Shown: positions 27,351 through 37,505, counted from the stretch's first letter. The stretch is 64,000 bases of DNA from Amphibacillus cookii (GCF_016908375.1 NZ_JAFBDS010000002.1:62001-126000); one strand, 5' to 3'. The notes: generated by a model from the sequence alone, not told the origin. Translations and numbers: made by a program.

Positions 27351-28223
27351 GTGGATATAGCCATCATTGGTGGTGGAGCGATAGGCTTACTAATGACTGC
27401 GTTGCTAGCGGACAAAAACCAAGTTTGTCTGTATGTTCGAAATATGAACCAATATGACCAGATTTTAAAAGAAGATGGCATCTACTATAAACCGGGGCAG
27501 AGGAAATGCAGAGTGAAGATAAGACTAATCAAAGATCTGCAAGTGCATGATTTATTTATTTTAGCGGTAAAATCTTATCAATTAGAACCGATATTAAAGA
27601 CGATCGACGTTTTTTCTTCTCCTATATTGTTTATGCAGAATGGTATGGCACATATCGAATTAATTGATAACTATCAATTCAATCAACCTATTTTTATAGC
27701 TGCTTGTGAGCATGGCGCTTATCGAGAAGCGTTAATCACCGTTGTGCACACTGGAATAGGGAAAATTAATATTGCCCCTTACCTTAACACCACCTTTAAC
27801 CAAATAAAAAAGTTGCGAGAATTGGAGACAAACCAGTTTCCTTTAAAATGGCTGAATGATGCCGATCGTTTGTTAAAAGAAAAGCTGATTTTAAATGCTG
27901 TCATTAACCCGCTTACCGCGATATATAAAGTTAAAAACGGTGCACTAATAGAAAACAAGTTTCTTTATGAAAAGGCAAAACAGTTAACATATGAGGTGGC
28001 TGTAACTTTAAAGCTTGATCCAAAAGTGCAATGGGAACGGATGCTAAATATCATTTGTTTAACACAAGAAAATCATTCTTCAATGAAAGTGGATATCGAC
28101 AAAGGGCAATTAACAGAAGTGGATAGCATTTTAGGTTACCTTATTAGACAAGCTGAGCAGCCCGTACCTCTTGTAGCGCAATTATACAGTGACATAAAGA
28201 AGTTAGAAAAAGGGGGGGTATAA
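27351..28223 (+). CDS. panE: 2-dehydropantoate 2-reductase
   Basis: This NADPH-dependent enzyme reduces ketopantoate to pantoate in pantothenate and CoA synthesis. The N-terminal Rossmann motif is IAIIGGGAIGLLMTALLA. The substrate-binding C-terminal domain has KLILNAVINPLTAIYKVKNG, where Lys and Asn are the expected catalytic and substrate residues. Start GTG 27351 is chosen because AAAGAGGTG lies 7 bases upstream and overlaps the earlier GTG at 27342. In B. subtilis panE (ylbQ) also lies near bshC. Its stop overlaps the next gene's start by one base. Because KPR-family enzymes vary, function is assigned mainly by context and motif. Confidence 0.85.
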   Translation: MDIAIIGGGAIGLLMTALLADKNQVCLYVRNMNQYDQILKEDGIYYKPGQRKCRVKIRLIKDLQVHDLFILAVKSYQLEPILKTIDVFSSPILFMQNGMAHIELIDNYQFNQPIFIAACEHGAYREALITVVHTGIGKINIAPYLNTTFNQIKKLRELETNQFPLKWLNDADRLLKEKLILNAVINPLTAIYKVKNGALIENKFLYEKAKQLTYEVAVTLKLDPKVQWERMLNIICLTQENHSSMKVDIDKGQLTEVDSILGYLIRQAEQPVPLVAQLYSDIKKLEKGGV

Positions 28224-28603
28224 TGGAGCAAGTTATAGCATATTTAATTGCCTTAGCCATCACGTTTCCGTTTGTGATCACATTAACGCTTTATTACGGT
28301 GTAAAGTATTTCGTTAAAAATAAAAAGAGAGCTATACACTTAAGTATGGAATATTCAGCGATTTTTTACGTAATAGCAACGGTGTATATTTTTCAGGAGA
28401 CGTTTAATCAACAAATAATTGGTGTGTTGATCTTAACACTCCTTATAACCTTGTTACTGTTTATTATTTTACAATGGATGCTGATTGGTGATATTATTAT
28501 TAAACGTGTTTGGCAATTATATTTACGTACTCTATTTTTAATCTTTTTCCCATTAAATATTACTGTGATTATTTTAACAATCCTCTTAAGCTTAAAAAGT
28601 TAA
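28223..28603 (+). CDS. DUF3397 family membrane protein
   Basis: This 126-residue membrane protein has four hydrophobic helices (about 5-27, 43-60, 68-90, 103-123) and basic loops (VKNKKRAIH). It resembles the DUF3397 family, which lies between panE and bshC in several Bacillaceae; this is recalled and was not tested here. Its ATG overlaps the panE stop (TAATG), so the two are translationally coupled. No enzymatic motif is visible and no function is known. Confidence 0.7.
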   Translation: MEQVIAYLIALAITFPFVITLTLYYGVKYFVKNKKRAIHLSMEYSAIFYVIATVYIFQETFNQQIIGVLILTLLITLLLFIILQWMLIGDIIIKRVWQLYLRTLFLIFFPLNITVIILTILLSLKS

Positions 28604-28633
28604 AGAATAAATAGAATGATGTAAACTTATATA

Positions 28634-28973
28634 ACTCAACTTTCGCATCTGAATGTTCAGGTTCAGCCAAGCTAGCATAAGGGTAACCCGAAGATTAAAT
28701 ATAAGCGTTGCGTTTGCGTTGCGTTTGAATATAGATTTTCGATTGATTATAAACCTTTCGCTTTAGAGGCGCAGGTGAGCTATGTTCCGCTTTCCGTGGG
28801 TATTAATTTACACCATGTAGATGATGAAGACATCGGCATTGAGTCTCAGAAATAAGAAACTTCTTATTCTAGTCGTGTCCCATCTTCTTCGCTTTATTTC
28901 ATGCGTGTTAGCTGGAGCCAGCCCCGACGTATGAGAAGGTTGAATAACTATTTTCAGTGGGCGAAAGTTGAGT
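28634..28973. mobile_element. Family C MITE-like element, copy 2 (340 bp, reverse orientation)
   Basis: Ends are ACTCAACTTTCGCATCTGAA and CAGTGGGCGAAAGTTGAGT in inverted orientation, flanked by TATATA on both sides. It is inverted relative to copies 1 and 3. It contains GATTATAAACCTTTCG and CTATGTTCCGCTTTCCGTGG, which match copies 1 and 3 in reverse complement, but part of the core has been lost. It fills the gap before bshC. Confidence 0.75.
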
Positions 28974-29010
28974 TATATATTATATTCAGGTGTTATAAGG
29001 AGTCGATTTA

Positions 29011-30636
29011 ATGAAGCGAGAAGCCATAAAAGTGAATATGAGTGCTCTTGTTGAAAAATACTTACAGCAGGATAAAACGGTACTAGAGTATTTTGATTAT
29101 AACCCGTATCGAGCTTCTGATTATGTACAAAGATTAGCAGATATTAAAGAACAAACGTATCAAAGACTTGCTTTAGTTGATATATTGAATAAACTTAATG
29201 CCAAGTGGGGAAACCATAACAAAGTGTTTGAGCAGATTGATCGATTGAAACAGGAAGACAGTGTCGTGGTTATAGGTGGACAACAGGCTGGGGTACTTAC
29301 AGGACCTCTCTATACGATTCATAAAATGATTTCTATTCTTGTATTTGCTAGACAGAAAGAACAAGAGCTTCATATACCTGTAATTCCCGTGTTCTGGATT
29401 GCAGGAGAGGATCACGATTTTGATGAAATTAACCATGTGTTTCGATATGAAGATAATCAGTTACATAAACATAAAATTAATCAGTTTGAACAAAAGAAAA
29501 AATCTATTTCCAAGGTAGTTATTGATCAAGCAAAAGCAAAGCAATGGTTAAATGACCTGTTTTATTCACTGCCAGAAACGGAATATACGAATGATCTATA
29601 TCAGTTGCTGATTGGATGTCTGGATGGTTCTCAGACTTACGTTGATTTTTTTGCTAAAATAACAACGCATTTATTTGGTGAATATGGTCTTGTGCTATTC
29701 GATTCAGGTGATCCGATTGTGAGGAGTTTAGAGAGTCCTTATATGGTATCACTAATAGAAAACCAGCAGGCGATCGCTAATAAGGTATACAAAAGCTGGA
29801 GAGATATAAGTAAATTGGGTTATCATATTCCAGTAGATCTTAAGCCTAGTGATGGTCATCTATTTTATGTAGATGAGGAGGACGAGCGCCAGTTATTGAT
29901 GTGTGAAGGTCATAATTGGACAGATAAAGATTTATCTATTCAATTTACAACAGATCAGTTAATTCAATTGGCTCAAGATACGCCAGAGTATTTTAGTAAT
30001 AACGTTATTAGTCGTCCTTTAATGCAGGAATGCCTTTTTCCGACCTTGGCTTTTTTCGCTGGTGCAGGAGAACTCGCTTATTGGTCAATATTGAAAGAAG
30101 CATTTCATGAATTGAACCTTAAGATGCCACCGGTACTGCCAAGGCTATCTTTTACACTGATTGATCCTTATACTCGGAAATGGATTGATAAAAGTGGCCA
30201 AGATATTTCTAAGGTTATTAATGATGGACTTGAAGAAGAGAAAGTTCGTTATCTAGCTGCCCAAGTACAACCACCACTCGATCAGCTTACTTGTCAAATA
30301 AAAGAATCGATGCGAGGACTTCATCAACCATTACGTGAAATCGCCTCGGGTTTAGGAGAAGATTTAGTACAACTTGCTGAAAAGAATCAAGCTTTAATTG
30401 AAGATCAGGTGTCTTTTTTAGCAAAGTCAATTGAGAAACGTGTCAAGCAACGGCATCAGTTACAACTCTCGGGCTATGACCATCTACAATCTATGCTAAG
30501 ACCCTATCAGGCTTGGCAAGAACGACGTTGGAATATTATTCCTTTTATTAATCGATTTGGCACAGAATGGTTAGCTGATTTGTTAAATGATAATTATGAT
30601 TTTCGAGAAGACATTCATTATTTAGCTAAGCTTTAA
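29011..30636 (+). CDS. bshC: Bacillithiol biosynthesis cysteine-adding enzyme BshC
   Basis: This enzyme is thought to perform the last step of bacillithiol synthesis, adding cysteine to glucosaminyl-malate. The 541-residue length and motifs (VVIGGQQAGVLTGPLYTIHK near 90, PVFWIAGEDHDFDEINH near 130, RPLMQECLFPTLAFFAGAGE near 340) are those of the BshC family. The C-terminal third has a long coiled-coil region (about 420-490). ATAAGGAG precedes ATG 29011. As in B. subtilis (yllA) it lies just upstream of the mraZ cluster, here separated by a family B repeat and a terminator. Confidence 0.95.
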   Translation: MKREAIKVNMSALVEKYLQQDKTVLEYFDYNPYRASDYVQRLADIKEQTYQRLALVDILNKLNAKWGNHNKVFEQIDRLKQEDSVVVIGGQQAGVLTGPLYTIHKMISILVFARQKEQELHIPVIPVFWIAGEDHDFDEINHVFRYEDNQLHKHKINQFEQKKKSISKVVIDQAKAKQWLNDLFYSLPETEYTNDLYQLLIGCLDGSQTYVDFFAKITTHLFGEYGLVLFDSGDPIVRSLESPYMVSLIENQQAIANKVYKSWRDISKLGYHIPVDLKPSDGHLFYVDEEDERQLLMCEGHNWTDKDLSIQFTTDQLIQLAQDTPEYFSNNVISRPLMQECLFPTLAFFAGAGELAYWSILKEAFHELNLKMPPVLPRLSFTLIDPYTRKWIDKSGQDISKVINDGLEEEKVRYLAAQVQPPLDQLTCQIKESMRGLHQPLREIASGLGEDLVQLAEKNQALIEDQVSFLAKSIEKRVKQRHQLQLSGYDHLQSMLRPYQAWQERRWNIIPFINRFGTEWLADLLNDNYDFREDIHYLAKL

Positions 30637-30687
30637 CCCACTTTTCACCACCGACATTAAAAAATGACGGGTGTCTGTTTTATATTT

Positions 30688-30834
30688 TTATCACAGATAA
30701 CCGTCCGTAAACCGACCGTCACAAAATAGAAACCTATTTATTAGGGCGCTAACAGACGGTAATGTCATGATTCACTCAACGAATCTGCAATCAGTGGGAG
30801 AAGAACGAAATCACCCACTGATTAAGTTTGTTGT
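30688..30834 (+). repeat. Family B nested-hairpin repeat, copy 7, with terminator hairpin
   Basis: It begins TTATCACAGATAACCGTCCG. The 3' outer arm here is ACAGACGGT in place of ACGGACGCT; one pair is lost and one is gained, so the stem length is kept. The 3' hairpin is AATCAGTGGG (30789-30798) / CCCACTGATT (30814-30823), then AAGTTTGTTGTT. Confidence 0.85.
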
Positions 30835-30871
30835 TATCGAATCCCACTTCTTTGTTTTCTTTCTAAGGGTT

Positions 30872-30922
30872 AAAAAATAAGGTTTATCACATGTGAATTA
30901 GTGATAAACCTTATTTTTTTTC
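30872..30922. terminator. Strong bidirectional terminator before mraZ
   Basis: A 19-bp perfect stem with AATAAGGTTTATCAC arms (30872-30890 with 30901-30919) has a 10-base loop and T-runs on both strands. It isolates the mraZ operon from bshC. Confidence 0.9.
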
Positions 30923-31012
30923 TTCATTTATTGATTTAGATCATATGTTTTAAGTTAAAATGCGAACATATGTACTATTTTTCCATTTTTTCTAAGAAAC
31001 AGCCATAAAAGT

Positions 31013-31042
31013 GTGGTGAGAAGTGGGGGGATGTGGTAAACT
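31013..31042 (+). promoter_or_regulatory. mraZ promoter region with three GTGG repeats (MraZ operator candidate)
   Basis: GTGG occurs at 31013, 31023 and 31033, exactly 10 bp apart, immediately before a TAAACT -10-like hexamer (31037-31042). MraZ is known to bind short GTG/TGGG-type direct repeats at 10-bp spacing before its own operon, so this is a likely autorepression site. Confidence 0.7.
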
Positions 31043-31065
31043 ATTAAAAAAGGTGGGCGATTATT

Positions 31066-31497
31066 ATGTTTATGGGCGAATACAAACATAATATTGATAC
31101 AAAAGGTCGGATTATTATGCCGGCTAAATTTCGCGATGACTTGGGTGAATCCTTTGTTGTGACAAGAGGTTTAGATCAATGTTTGTTTGCATATCCATTG
31201 ACAGAATGGCGCATCCTTGAAGAGAAGATAAAAAAATTACCACTTACGAAAAAAGATGCAAGAGCATTTACCCGCTTTTTCTTTTCAGGCGCGGTTGAAT
31301 GTGATATCGATAAACAAGGACGTATTAATCTACCTGCTTCACTAAGGGAATACGCTAAGATTGAAAAGGAATGTGCAGTAATTGGCGTATCTAATCGTGT
31401 CGAAATATGGTCTGAACAAATTTGGACAGGCTACATCGATGAATCAGAATCAACCTTTGCAGAAATAGCAGAAAATATGATGGAAATAGATTTTTAA
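31066..31497 (+). CDS. mraZ: Transcriptional regulator MraZ
   Basis: MraZ is an AbrB-like DNA-binding protein made of two swapped-hairpin SpoVT/AbrB motifs (about 5-50 and 76-120) and forms rings. It represses its own division/cell-wall operon. Start [20 protein letters not shown] and the second [16 protein letters not shown] show the two DXXGR motifs. Length 143 is standard. GGTGGGCG lies 9 bases upstream. It is the first gene of the mraZ-rsmH-ftsL-pbpB block, with GTGG repeats in its promoter. Confidence 0.96.
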   Translation: MFMGEYKHNIDTKGRIIMPAKFRDDLGESFVVTRGLDQCLFAYPLTEWRILEEKIKKLPLTKKDARAFTRFFFSGAVECDIDKQGRINLPASLREYAKIEKECAVIGVSNRVEIWSEQIWTGYIDESESTFAEIAENMMEIDF

Positions 31498-31512
31498 TGA
31501 GGAGGTGATCAC

Positions 31513-32490
31513 TTGTTTGAGCATGACAGTGTGCTAAGAGATGAAACCATTCAGGGGTTAAACCTTAAACCCAACGGTACATATGTTGATGGTACTTTAG
31601 GAGCGGGTGGTCATTCAGAACAAATTGTAAAGAGGCTGGATCAAGGCCTATTAATTGCTATTGATCAAGATAAACATGCATTGAAAGCAGCGAAACAACG
31701 TTTAGCTAATTATCATGAAAAAATCCAGTTTGTTCATTCGAATTTTAGAGACTTAACAAACGTATTAATTGAACGGAATATTGATGAGGTGGATGGCTTT
31801 TTGTTTGATTTAGGTGTATCATCTCCTCAACTTGATCATGGTGAACGCGGGTTTAGCTACCAACATGATGCCCCTCTGGATATGAGGATGAACCAAGCGC
31901 AAGAGCACTCAGCATATGATGTGGTCAACGATTGGTCTTATCAAGAGTTAGTGACTATCTTCTTTAAATATGGTGAAGAGAAGTTTTCAAAACAAATCGC
32001 CCGTAACATTGAAACAGTAAGGAAAGAGAAACCAATTGAAACCACCTTTGAGTTGGTTGATATTATTAAAGGAGCTATACCGGCCCCAGCTAGAAGAAAA
32101 GGTGGTCATCCAGCTAAGAGAACTTTTCAGGCAATAAGAATCGCTGTTAATGATGAATTAAATGCTTTCTATGATGTCTTGCATCAAGCTGCTGAAAAAT
32201 TAGTTGTTGGGGGGCGAATCGCTGTCATTACATTTCATTCGTTGGAAGATCGAATCTGTAAACAAGCTTTCAAAAAATGGAGCACGGTACCACCACAACC
32301 TAGAAATATGCCAATCGTTCCAGAATCAAGTCAACCGCCATTCACATTAGTAACGAAAAAACCTATTGTTGCAAATGATCAAGAGTTGGAGCGCAATAGG
32401 CGATCGCGATCCGCTAAATTAAGAATTGTTGAAAAAACAAGGGTTTGGAATGAAGATTTTTCTTATCAGAAAGGATGGGATAGAAGATGA
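31513..32490 (+). CDS. rsmH: 16S rRNA (cytosine(1402)-N(4))-methyltransferase RsmH
   Basis: This SAM-dependent methyltransferase (MraW) acts on C1402 of 16S rRNA. Motifs are [13 protein letters not shown] (about 26-38), [13 protein letters not shown] (about 97) with [14 protein letters not shown], and the [15 protein letters not shown] and [11 protein letters not shown] segments. The start is TTG 31513, supported by GGAGGTGATC two bases upstream; no ATG lies nearby. Length 325 is slightly longer than usual. It overlaps ftsL by 4 bases. Confidence 0.95.
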   Translation: MFEHDSVLRDETIQGLNLKPNGTYVDGTLGAGGHSEQIVKRLDQGLLIAIDQDKHALKAAKQRLANYHEKIQFVHSNFRDLTNVLIERNIDEVDGFLFDLGVSSPQLDHGERGFSYQHDAPLDMRMNQAQEHSAYDVVNDWSYQELVTIFFKYGEEKFSKQIARNIETVRKEKPIETTFELVDIIKGAIPAPARRKGGHPAKRTFQAIRIAVNDELNAFYDVLHQAAEKLVVGGRIAVITFHSLEDRICKQAFKKWSTVPPQPRNMPIVPESSQPPFTLVTKKPIVANDQELERNRRSRSAKLRIVEKTRVWNEDFSYQKGWDRR

Positions 32491-32873
32491 GTTTGAATGA
32501 AGCTAGACAATATTATGCAGCGACTCCACAACGTAGAAGGCGGTCAGAGCCAAGTCAACAACCCAAGAAACTTGTCAAGATTAAATCCCGAAAAATCACG
32601 ACTGGTGAGAAATTTCTTGCTGCATTATTTGGTATAGTTGTCTCTGTGGTTATGATTTATATTGTTTCATTCAGTGCGAATCTTGATTCATTAAATCGTG
32701 ATTTGCAAAGACTTGAACAGGAAGTAAACGAACAGCAAACAGTCAACGCGAATTTAGACTATCAAGTGATGGAATATAGTAATCCGGAGCGCATTTTAAA
32801 TATTGCTAAAGAAAACGGATTGAATATCCAAAATACGAAAATTAAACAAGCCACACAAATTGAAGCTGAATAA
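32487..32873 (+). CDS. ftsL: Cell division protein FtsL
   Basis: FtsL is a bitopic septal protein that works with DivIC, DivIB and PBP 2B. The 128-residue protein has a basic cytoplasmic N-terminus ([20 protein letters not shown]), one transmembrane helix (about 44-66) and an extracellular leucine-zipper-like coiled coil ([19 protein letters not shown], then [16 protein letters not shown]). Sequence is poorly conserved in this family, so the assignment rests on topology plus position between rsmH and pbpB. Its ATG overlaps the rsmH stop (ATGA). Confidence 0.9.
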   Translation: MSLNEARQYYAATPQRRRRSEPSQQPKKLVKIKSRKITTGEKFLAALFGIVVSVVMIYIVSFSANLDSLNRDLQRLEQEVNEQQTVNANLDYQVMEYSNPERILNIAKENGLNIQNTKIKQATQIEAE

Positions 32874-32888
32874 CGAGGGCCAGTCATT

Positions 32889-35075
32889 ATGAAAAAAACG
32901 AGTAAAGCTAATATAGCAATTAATTTATTTTTTGGTTTGTTAATCATAATGTTAATCACCCTTTCTGGTAGATTTGTATACATACAAACAGCAGGTGAAG
33001 TGCAAGGTGTTGATTTACAAGATTGGGCAGACCGACAACGTACTGATCAAACGACTATATCTGCACGTCGAGGTCACATTTATGATCGGAATAAAATGGA
33101 GTTAGCTCAAGATCTGACCATTTACCGTATGTACGCTGTTGTAAGTGCCTCTTTTTCTCCCAATCCTGAAAAGCGTTTAAACCATGTTGAAGATGTGGAG
33201 TATACGGCAGAACAGTTAGCAACCGTTCTTGATTTTGATGCAACTGAAATTGAAGATATTTTAAAACGTGGTAAAGAAAATGATCAATTTCAAGTTGAAT
33301 TTGGCAGTAAAGCCAGTCAATTAAGTCGAGAACAACGGGTGAAAATTGAGGAAATGAATTTACCCGGTATTCATTTTATTGAAGAATCAAAACGCTATTA
33401 TCCGAATGGGCTTTTTGCCTCCCAAGTTATTGGTTTGGCTCAATCAAATGATGATAACCATATTGCAGGAATAACAGGGATTGAAGCACAGTTAGATGAT
33501 CTCTTAAATGGTGAGGATGGCTTTATTTCATTTCAGCGTGATAAATACAATACACGCTTGCTAAATGCTGAAGAGGTCATTGAAGAAAAGCATGATGGCT
33601 ATGACGTCACACTGACACTAGATCAAAAAATTCAAACCACACTAGAAGATGCGATGTCACAAGTAGAAGAACAATATGATCCTGAACGGATAACCGCAAC
33701 GGTTATCGATCCTAGGACGGGTGAAATTCTAGCGATGAGTAACCGTCCAAGTTATGATCCAAATGATTTAGGTAATGTTGAGAATTGGTTTAATGATGTT
33801 GTCTCTACACCAATAGAGCCTGGTTCTACTATAAAAGCTTTCACACTTGCTGCTGCAATTGAAGAAGGTGTTTACAATCCTCAAGAAACCTATCAATCAG
33901 GGTCGTTTAAAATTGATCGAATTGAAAATCCTATTACTGATTATCGTCAACATTGGGGAGAAATTACTTATGAAGAAGGTTTTCAACGCTCTTCAAACGT
34001 AGCAATGTCTAAACTTGTATGGGAAAAGTTAGGGACAGACACCTTTTTGGATTATTTAGAAGCTTTCCATTTTGATCGTCCTACTGGTATTGATCTACCA
34101 AGAGAACAACCAGGACAAATACTGTACCGTTATCCAATTGAGCAGCTGACCGCATCGTTTGGACAAGGAACAACGGTGACGCCGATTCAAATGGTTCAAG
34201 CTGCAACTGCTCTAGCTAATGATGGGCAAATGATGAAGCCTTATGTTATTAAAGAAATTGCTGACCCCAATACCGGAGAGGTAATTGAAGAAACAACCCC
34301 AGAGGTGGTCGGTCAGCCTATTTCAAAAGAAACGGCGGATCAAGTGTTAAAAGCAATGGAATCTGTCGTTACATCTGAAGTAGGTACGGCTCACAATATT
34401 TATAATTTAGATTCTTATTCAGTAGCTGGAAAAACAGGTACGGCTCAAATTTCAGGCGGTGGAGATATTGGTTATTTAGAAGGGCATGAGAATTATATTT
34501 TCTCTTTTTTAGGTGTAGCCCCAAGTGAAAATCCGGAATTGTTAATGTATGTAACGGTTCAACAGCCGAAAATTAGTGAAGATGAATCGGGATCAGATCC
34601 GGTATCTTTTATATTTAAACATGTAATGGAAAATAGTTTGCACTACATGAATATTCAACCTGATAAAGAAACGGAAGAAACCGTATCGCAAATTGATTTT
34701 CCGGATGTAGAAGGAGCTTCGACAGATGAGTTGGTTTCAAGTTTAAATGAACAAGGTTTTAAGCCTTTTGTGGTGGGAGAAGGAAATCAAGTTGTTGCTG
34801 CTAATATCGATCATGGCGCGACTGTTTTATCAACCCAAACTCTTATTCTAATAACCGATGAACCGACGATGCCGGATCTATCGGGGTGGTCTTTACGTAA
34901 TGTATTAGAATTAGCGAACCTTACAGGTTTAGATGTAGAAGTGATTGGGTCTGGTTATTTAACAGAACAAAGCATTGAGGTTGGAACGTCAATTGAAGAA
35001 GGAAGATACTTATTAGCTGAATTTTCTTCACAACGGGCGGATTCTCGTGAGGATGACGAAAGTGATGCTGGATAA
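32889..35075 (+). CDS. pbpB: Penicillin-binding protein 2B (division transpeptidase)
   Basis: This class B PBP crosslinks septal peptidoglycan. An N-terminal transmembrane helix (about 10-30) is followed by a dimerisation/pedestal domain and the transpeptidase domain. The catalytic Ser313 lies in EPGSTIKAF, the SxN motif is SSN in FQRSSNVAMSK, and KTG is in VAGKTGTAQISGG. Two PASTA domains close the protein (about 600-720; PDVEGASTDELV and MPDLSGWSLRNVLEL). Length 728 fits the family. It follows ftsL by 15 bp and ends in a Glu/Asp-rich tail. Confidence 0.94.
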   Translation: MKKTSKANIAINLFFGLLIIMLITLSGRFVYIQTAGEVQGVDLQDWADRQRTDQTTISARRGHIYDRNKMELAQDLTIYRMYAVVSASFSPNPEKRLNHVEDVEYTAEQLATVLDFDATEIEDILKRGKENDQFQVEFGSKASQLSREQRVKIEEMNLPGIHFIEESKRYYPNGLFASQVIGLAQSNDDNHIAGITGIEAQLDDLLNGEDGFISFQRDKYNTRLLNAEEVIEEKHDGYDVTLTLDQKIQTTLEDAMSQVEEQYDPERITATVIDPRTGEILAMSNRPSYDPNDLGNVENWFNDVVSTPIEPGSTIKAFTLAAAIEEGVYNPQETYQSGSFKIDRIENPITDYRQHWGEITYEEGFQRSSNVAMSKLVWEKLGTDTFLDYLEAFHFDRPTGIDLPREQPGQILYRYPIEQLTASFGQGTTVTPIQMVQAATALANDGQMMKPYVIKEIADPNTGEVIEETTPEVVGQPISKETADQVLKAMESVVTSEVGTAHNIYNLDSYSVAGKTGTAQISGGGDIGYLEGHENYIFSFLGVAPSENPELLMYVTVQQPKISEDESGSDPVSFIFKHVMENSLHYMNIQPDKETEETVSQIDFPDVEGASTDELVSSLNEQGFKPFVVGEGNQVVAANIDHGATVLSTQTLILITDEPTMPDLSGWSLRNVLELANLTGLDVEVIGSGYLTEQSIEVGTSIEEGRYLLAEFSSQRADSREDDESDAG

Positions 35076-35272
35076 ATCGTGATGATACCAATAGCTAGTG
35101 ATAAAGAAGTGGAAGAAGGGAATGTTTAAAGTAGTTTTTCTGTTAGCAAATTAATCTTCGGTATCTCGTGGTGAATGAACTTTATTCGATAGAAAAACAG
35201 TGTACTATTCAGATAGGCTTGTCATATATTAGATACGATTAATCATTATTTGAAAAAGTGAGGCGTTAAATA

Positions 35273-37201
35273 ATGAAACAAGTATCTCATGTGACAATCC
35301 GAAAACGAATCGTCACTGTTTTTTTATTAGCAATAGCCGTTTTCTTTATTATATTGATCCGGCTAATGTATGTTCAATTCGTTGAAGGTCCTGCTTTGAC
35401 AGAATCAGCGGAAACCTCGTGGAGTCGTGATATCAAATTTGAAGCAAAACGTGGTAAAATTTTGGATCGTAATGGTGAAGTATTAGTTGATAATATTTCT
35501 GCACCAACGGTTATGCTCGTGCCAAGGCAGGTTGAAGACAAGGAAGAAGTCTCGATTCAATTAGCTTCTGTACTGGATGTGGAAACCAAATTGCTTGAGG
35601 GTTACTTAGCACAGGATACAAATATTGTTCGTTTTGCAGAAGGTAGAAAGTTGTCTGAAGATCAAGCCATTGCAATTCAACAGTTAGGTTTGCCGGGGGT
35701 TTATTTAGCTGAAGACTCAAAGCGGTACTATCCGAATGATCATATGTTGGCCCATGTATTGGGATTCAGTGGAATAGATAATCAAGGACTTGTGGGTTTA
35801 GAATTATATCATGATGAACAATTAAGTGGAACGCCAGGACGCCTGTCATTTTATTCTGATGCGAAAGGCAAACGTCTTCCTCATTTATCAGATACTTATG
35901 AAGCACCACTTGATGGGAATGATCTACATCTTACGATTGATTTAGCTGTACAAACCATTATAGAAAGAGAGCTTGATATTGCAGAAGCCACTTATCAACC
36001 TGATGGCGCTTGGGCATTGGCTGTTGACCCAAATACGGGGGCGGTTCTAGGGATGGCGTCACGTCCTTCATTTGATCCGGATCAATACCAAGATGTAGAC
36101 CCCTCAGTATACAATCGTAATTTTCCGATTTGGAGTACTTATGAGCCAGGCTCAACATTTAAAATTATAACACTAGCGGCTGCTTTAGAAGAAAAATTAG
36201 TTGATCTAGAAGAAGATGAGTATTATGACAGTGGGAAGATTGAGGTAGGTGGAGCGAAGTTACATTGTTGGAAACATGGAGGACATGGCCAGCAAACTTA
36301 TTTAGAAGTCGTGCAAAATTCATGTAACCCAGGTTTTGTAACATTAGGTCAAGCTTTGGGAACAGAGCGATTATTTAGTTATATTGATGCTTTTGGCTTT
36401 GGTCAAAAAACAAATATTGATTTATCCGGTGAGTCCAGCGGAATTCTTTTTGACCCTGAACGTGTGGGGCCAATAGAGTTAGCTACAACATCTTTTGGGC
36501 AAGGTGTATCTGTGACACCAATCCAACAAGTCATGGCTGTATCGGCAGCGGTTAATGGTGGATATTTATATCAACCGTACATTGTAGATCGATGGGTTGA
36601 TTCGAAGAACAATCAAATAATAGAACAAGTCTCGCCGGAACTAAAGCATCAAGTGATTTCTGAAGAAACGTCAATGGAAGTGAAGATGGCACTAGAATCT
36701 GTTGTTGCTAAAGGGACAGGTCGTGGTGCATATGTCGATGGTTATCGCGTTGGGGGGAAAACGGGAACGGCTCAAAAGGTTGGTAGTAATGGCCGTTATT
36801 TAGAAAATAATCACATTGTATCATTTATTGGCTTTGCACCAGCAGATGATCCGCAAATTGTCGTTTATTTGGCAATAGATAATCCTAAAAATACTGTTCA
36901 ATTTGGTGGTGTAGTTGCAGCGCCAATTGTTGGAGATATTATAGAAGATAGTTTAAGTGCTTTGGGGGTTGAAAGACGGGATAGTGGACTAGAGAAAGAT
37001 TATCAATGGCCTGATCAGCCACTAGTTGAGGTGCCTGACCTTATTGGGTTAACAGAAAATGATTTGGTACAATATTTAACGCAATTAGCTATTGAAACAG
37101 TTGGAAAAGGTGAACACGTGATTGAGCAGGCGCCAGCCCCCGGTACAAAAGTTCCAATGGGGGAAACGATTCGCTTATTATTCGGAGAAGAAGAGTCATG
37201 A
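35273..37201 (+). CDS. spoVD: Sporulation-specific penicillin-binding protein SpoVD
   Basis: This class B transpeptidase makes spore cortex peptidoglycan in the mother cell, working with a SEDS glycosyltransferase. N-terminal helix about 13-33; catalytic Ser294 in EPGSTFK; SCN in NSCNPGF; KTG in GGKTGTAQKVGS; one C-terminal PASTA domain (VPDLIGLTENDLVQYL). Length 642 and the single PASTA distinguish it from PBP 2B. The 197-bp gap upstream would allow its own promoter. A possible sigma-E site (TTTATTC, 14 bases, GTACTATT around 35181-35209) is weak. AGTGAGG precedes ATG 35273. In B. subtilis spoVD also follows pbpB. Confidence 0.92.
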   Translation: MKQVSHVTIRKRIVTVFLLAIAVFFIILIRLMYVQFVEGPALTESAETSWSRDIKFEAKRGKILDRNGEVLVDNISAPTVMLVPRQVEDKEEVSIQLASVLDVETKLLEGYLAQDTNIVRFAEGRKLSEDQAIAIQQLGLPGVYLAEDSKRYYPNDHMLAHVLGFSGIDNQGLVGLELYHDEQLSGTPGRLSFYSDAKGKRLPHLSDTYEAPLDGNDLHLTIDLAVQTIIERELDIAEATYQPDGAWALAVDPNTGAVLGMASRPSFDPDQYQDVDPSVYNRNFPIWSTYEPGSTFKIITLAAALEEKLVDLEEDEYYDSGKIEVGGAKLHCWKHGGHGQQTYLEVVQNSCNPGFVTLGQALGTERLFSYIDAFGFGQKTNIDLSGESSGILFDPERVGPIELATTSFGQGVSVTPIQQVMAVSAAVNGGYLYQPYIVDRWVDSKNNQIIEQVSPELKHQVISEETSMEVKMALESVVAKGTGRGAYVDGYRVGGKTGTAQKVGSNGRYLENNHIVSFIGFAPADDPQIVVYLAIDNPKNTVQFGGVVAAPIVGDIIEDSLSALGVERRDSGLEKDYQWPDQPLVEVPDLIGLTENDLVQYLTQLAIETVGKGEHVIEQAPAPGTKVPMGETIRLLFGEEES

Positions 37202-37264
37202 TTTATTCGTGATACTTTTATCTTTTTTTGGTATAATGATGAGGTGTAATTAACTGACTTTTAT

Positions 37265-37505
37265 ATAACCGTCCGTAAAACAATTACCCGAAAATAGAGA
37301 GTGGAGCTCATCTATTAGGCGGGGTCTAACGGCCGCTAATGTCTTGATTCACTCAACGAACCATTAGTGGGTGGGTAAGATCGTAGACTAAAACCACCAC
37401 ATCTTTAAGAAGGATGACAGACTAAGACCGCCACGTCCTGTGGCAATGTCTGTATGACCTACATCCTGTAGCCCTCCGCCCACGGATTGAAGGCTCGTTT
37501 TATCT
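37265..37505 (+). repeat. Family B repeat, copy 8, with enlarged terminator loop
   Basis: It begins ATAACCGTCCGTAAAACAAT, with complement ATTAGGCGGGG and AACGGCCGCTAATG (37314-37342), then TGATTCACTCAACGAACC. The 3' stem ATTAGTGGGTGGG (37363-) pairs with CCGCCCACGGATTGAAGG near 37476-37492, with CTCGTTTTATC after it. The loop repeats AAGATCGTAGACTAAAACC and CCGCCACGTCCTGTGGCAA as at 9610-9645. It fills the spoVD-murE gap. Confidence 0.78.

Noticed and set aside
35181-35209. Sigma-E promoter before spoVD
   Set aside because: TTTATTC-N14-GTACTATT matches the consensus only loosely; mentioned under spoVD but not listed as a feature.
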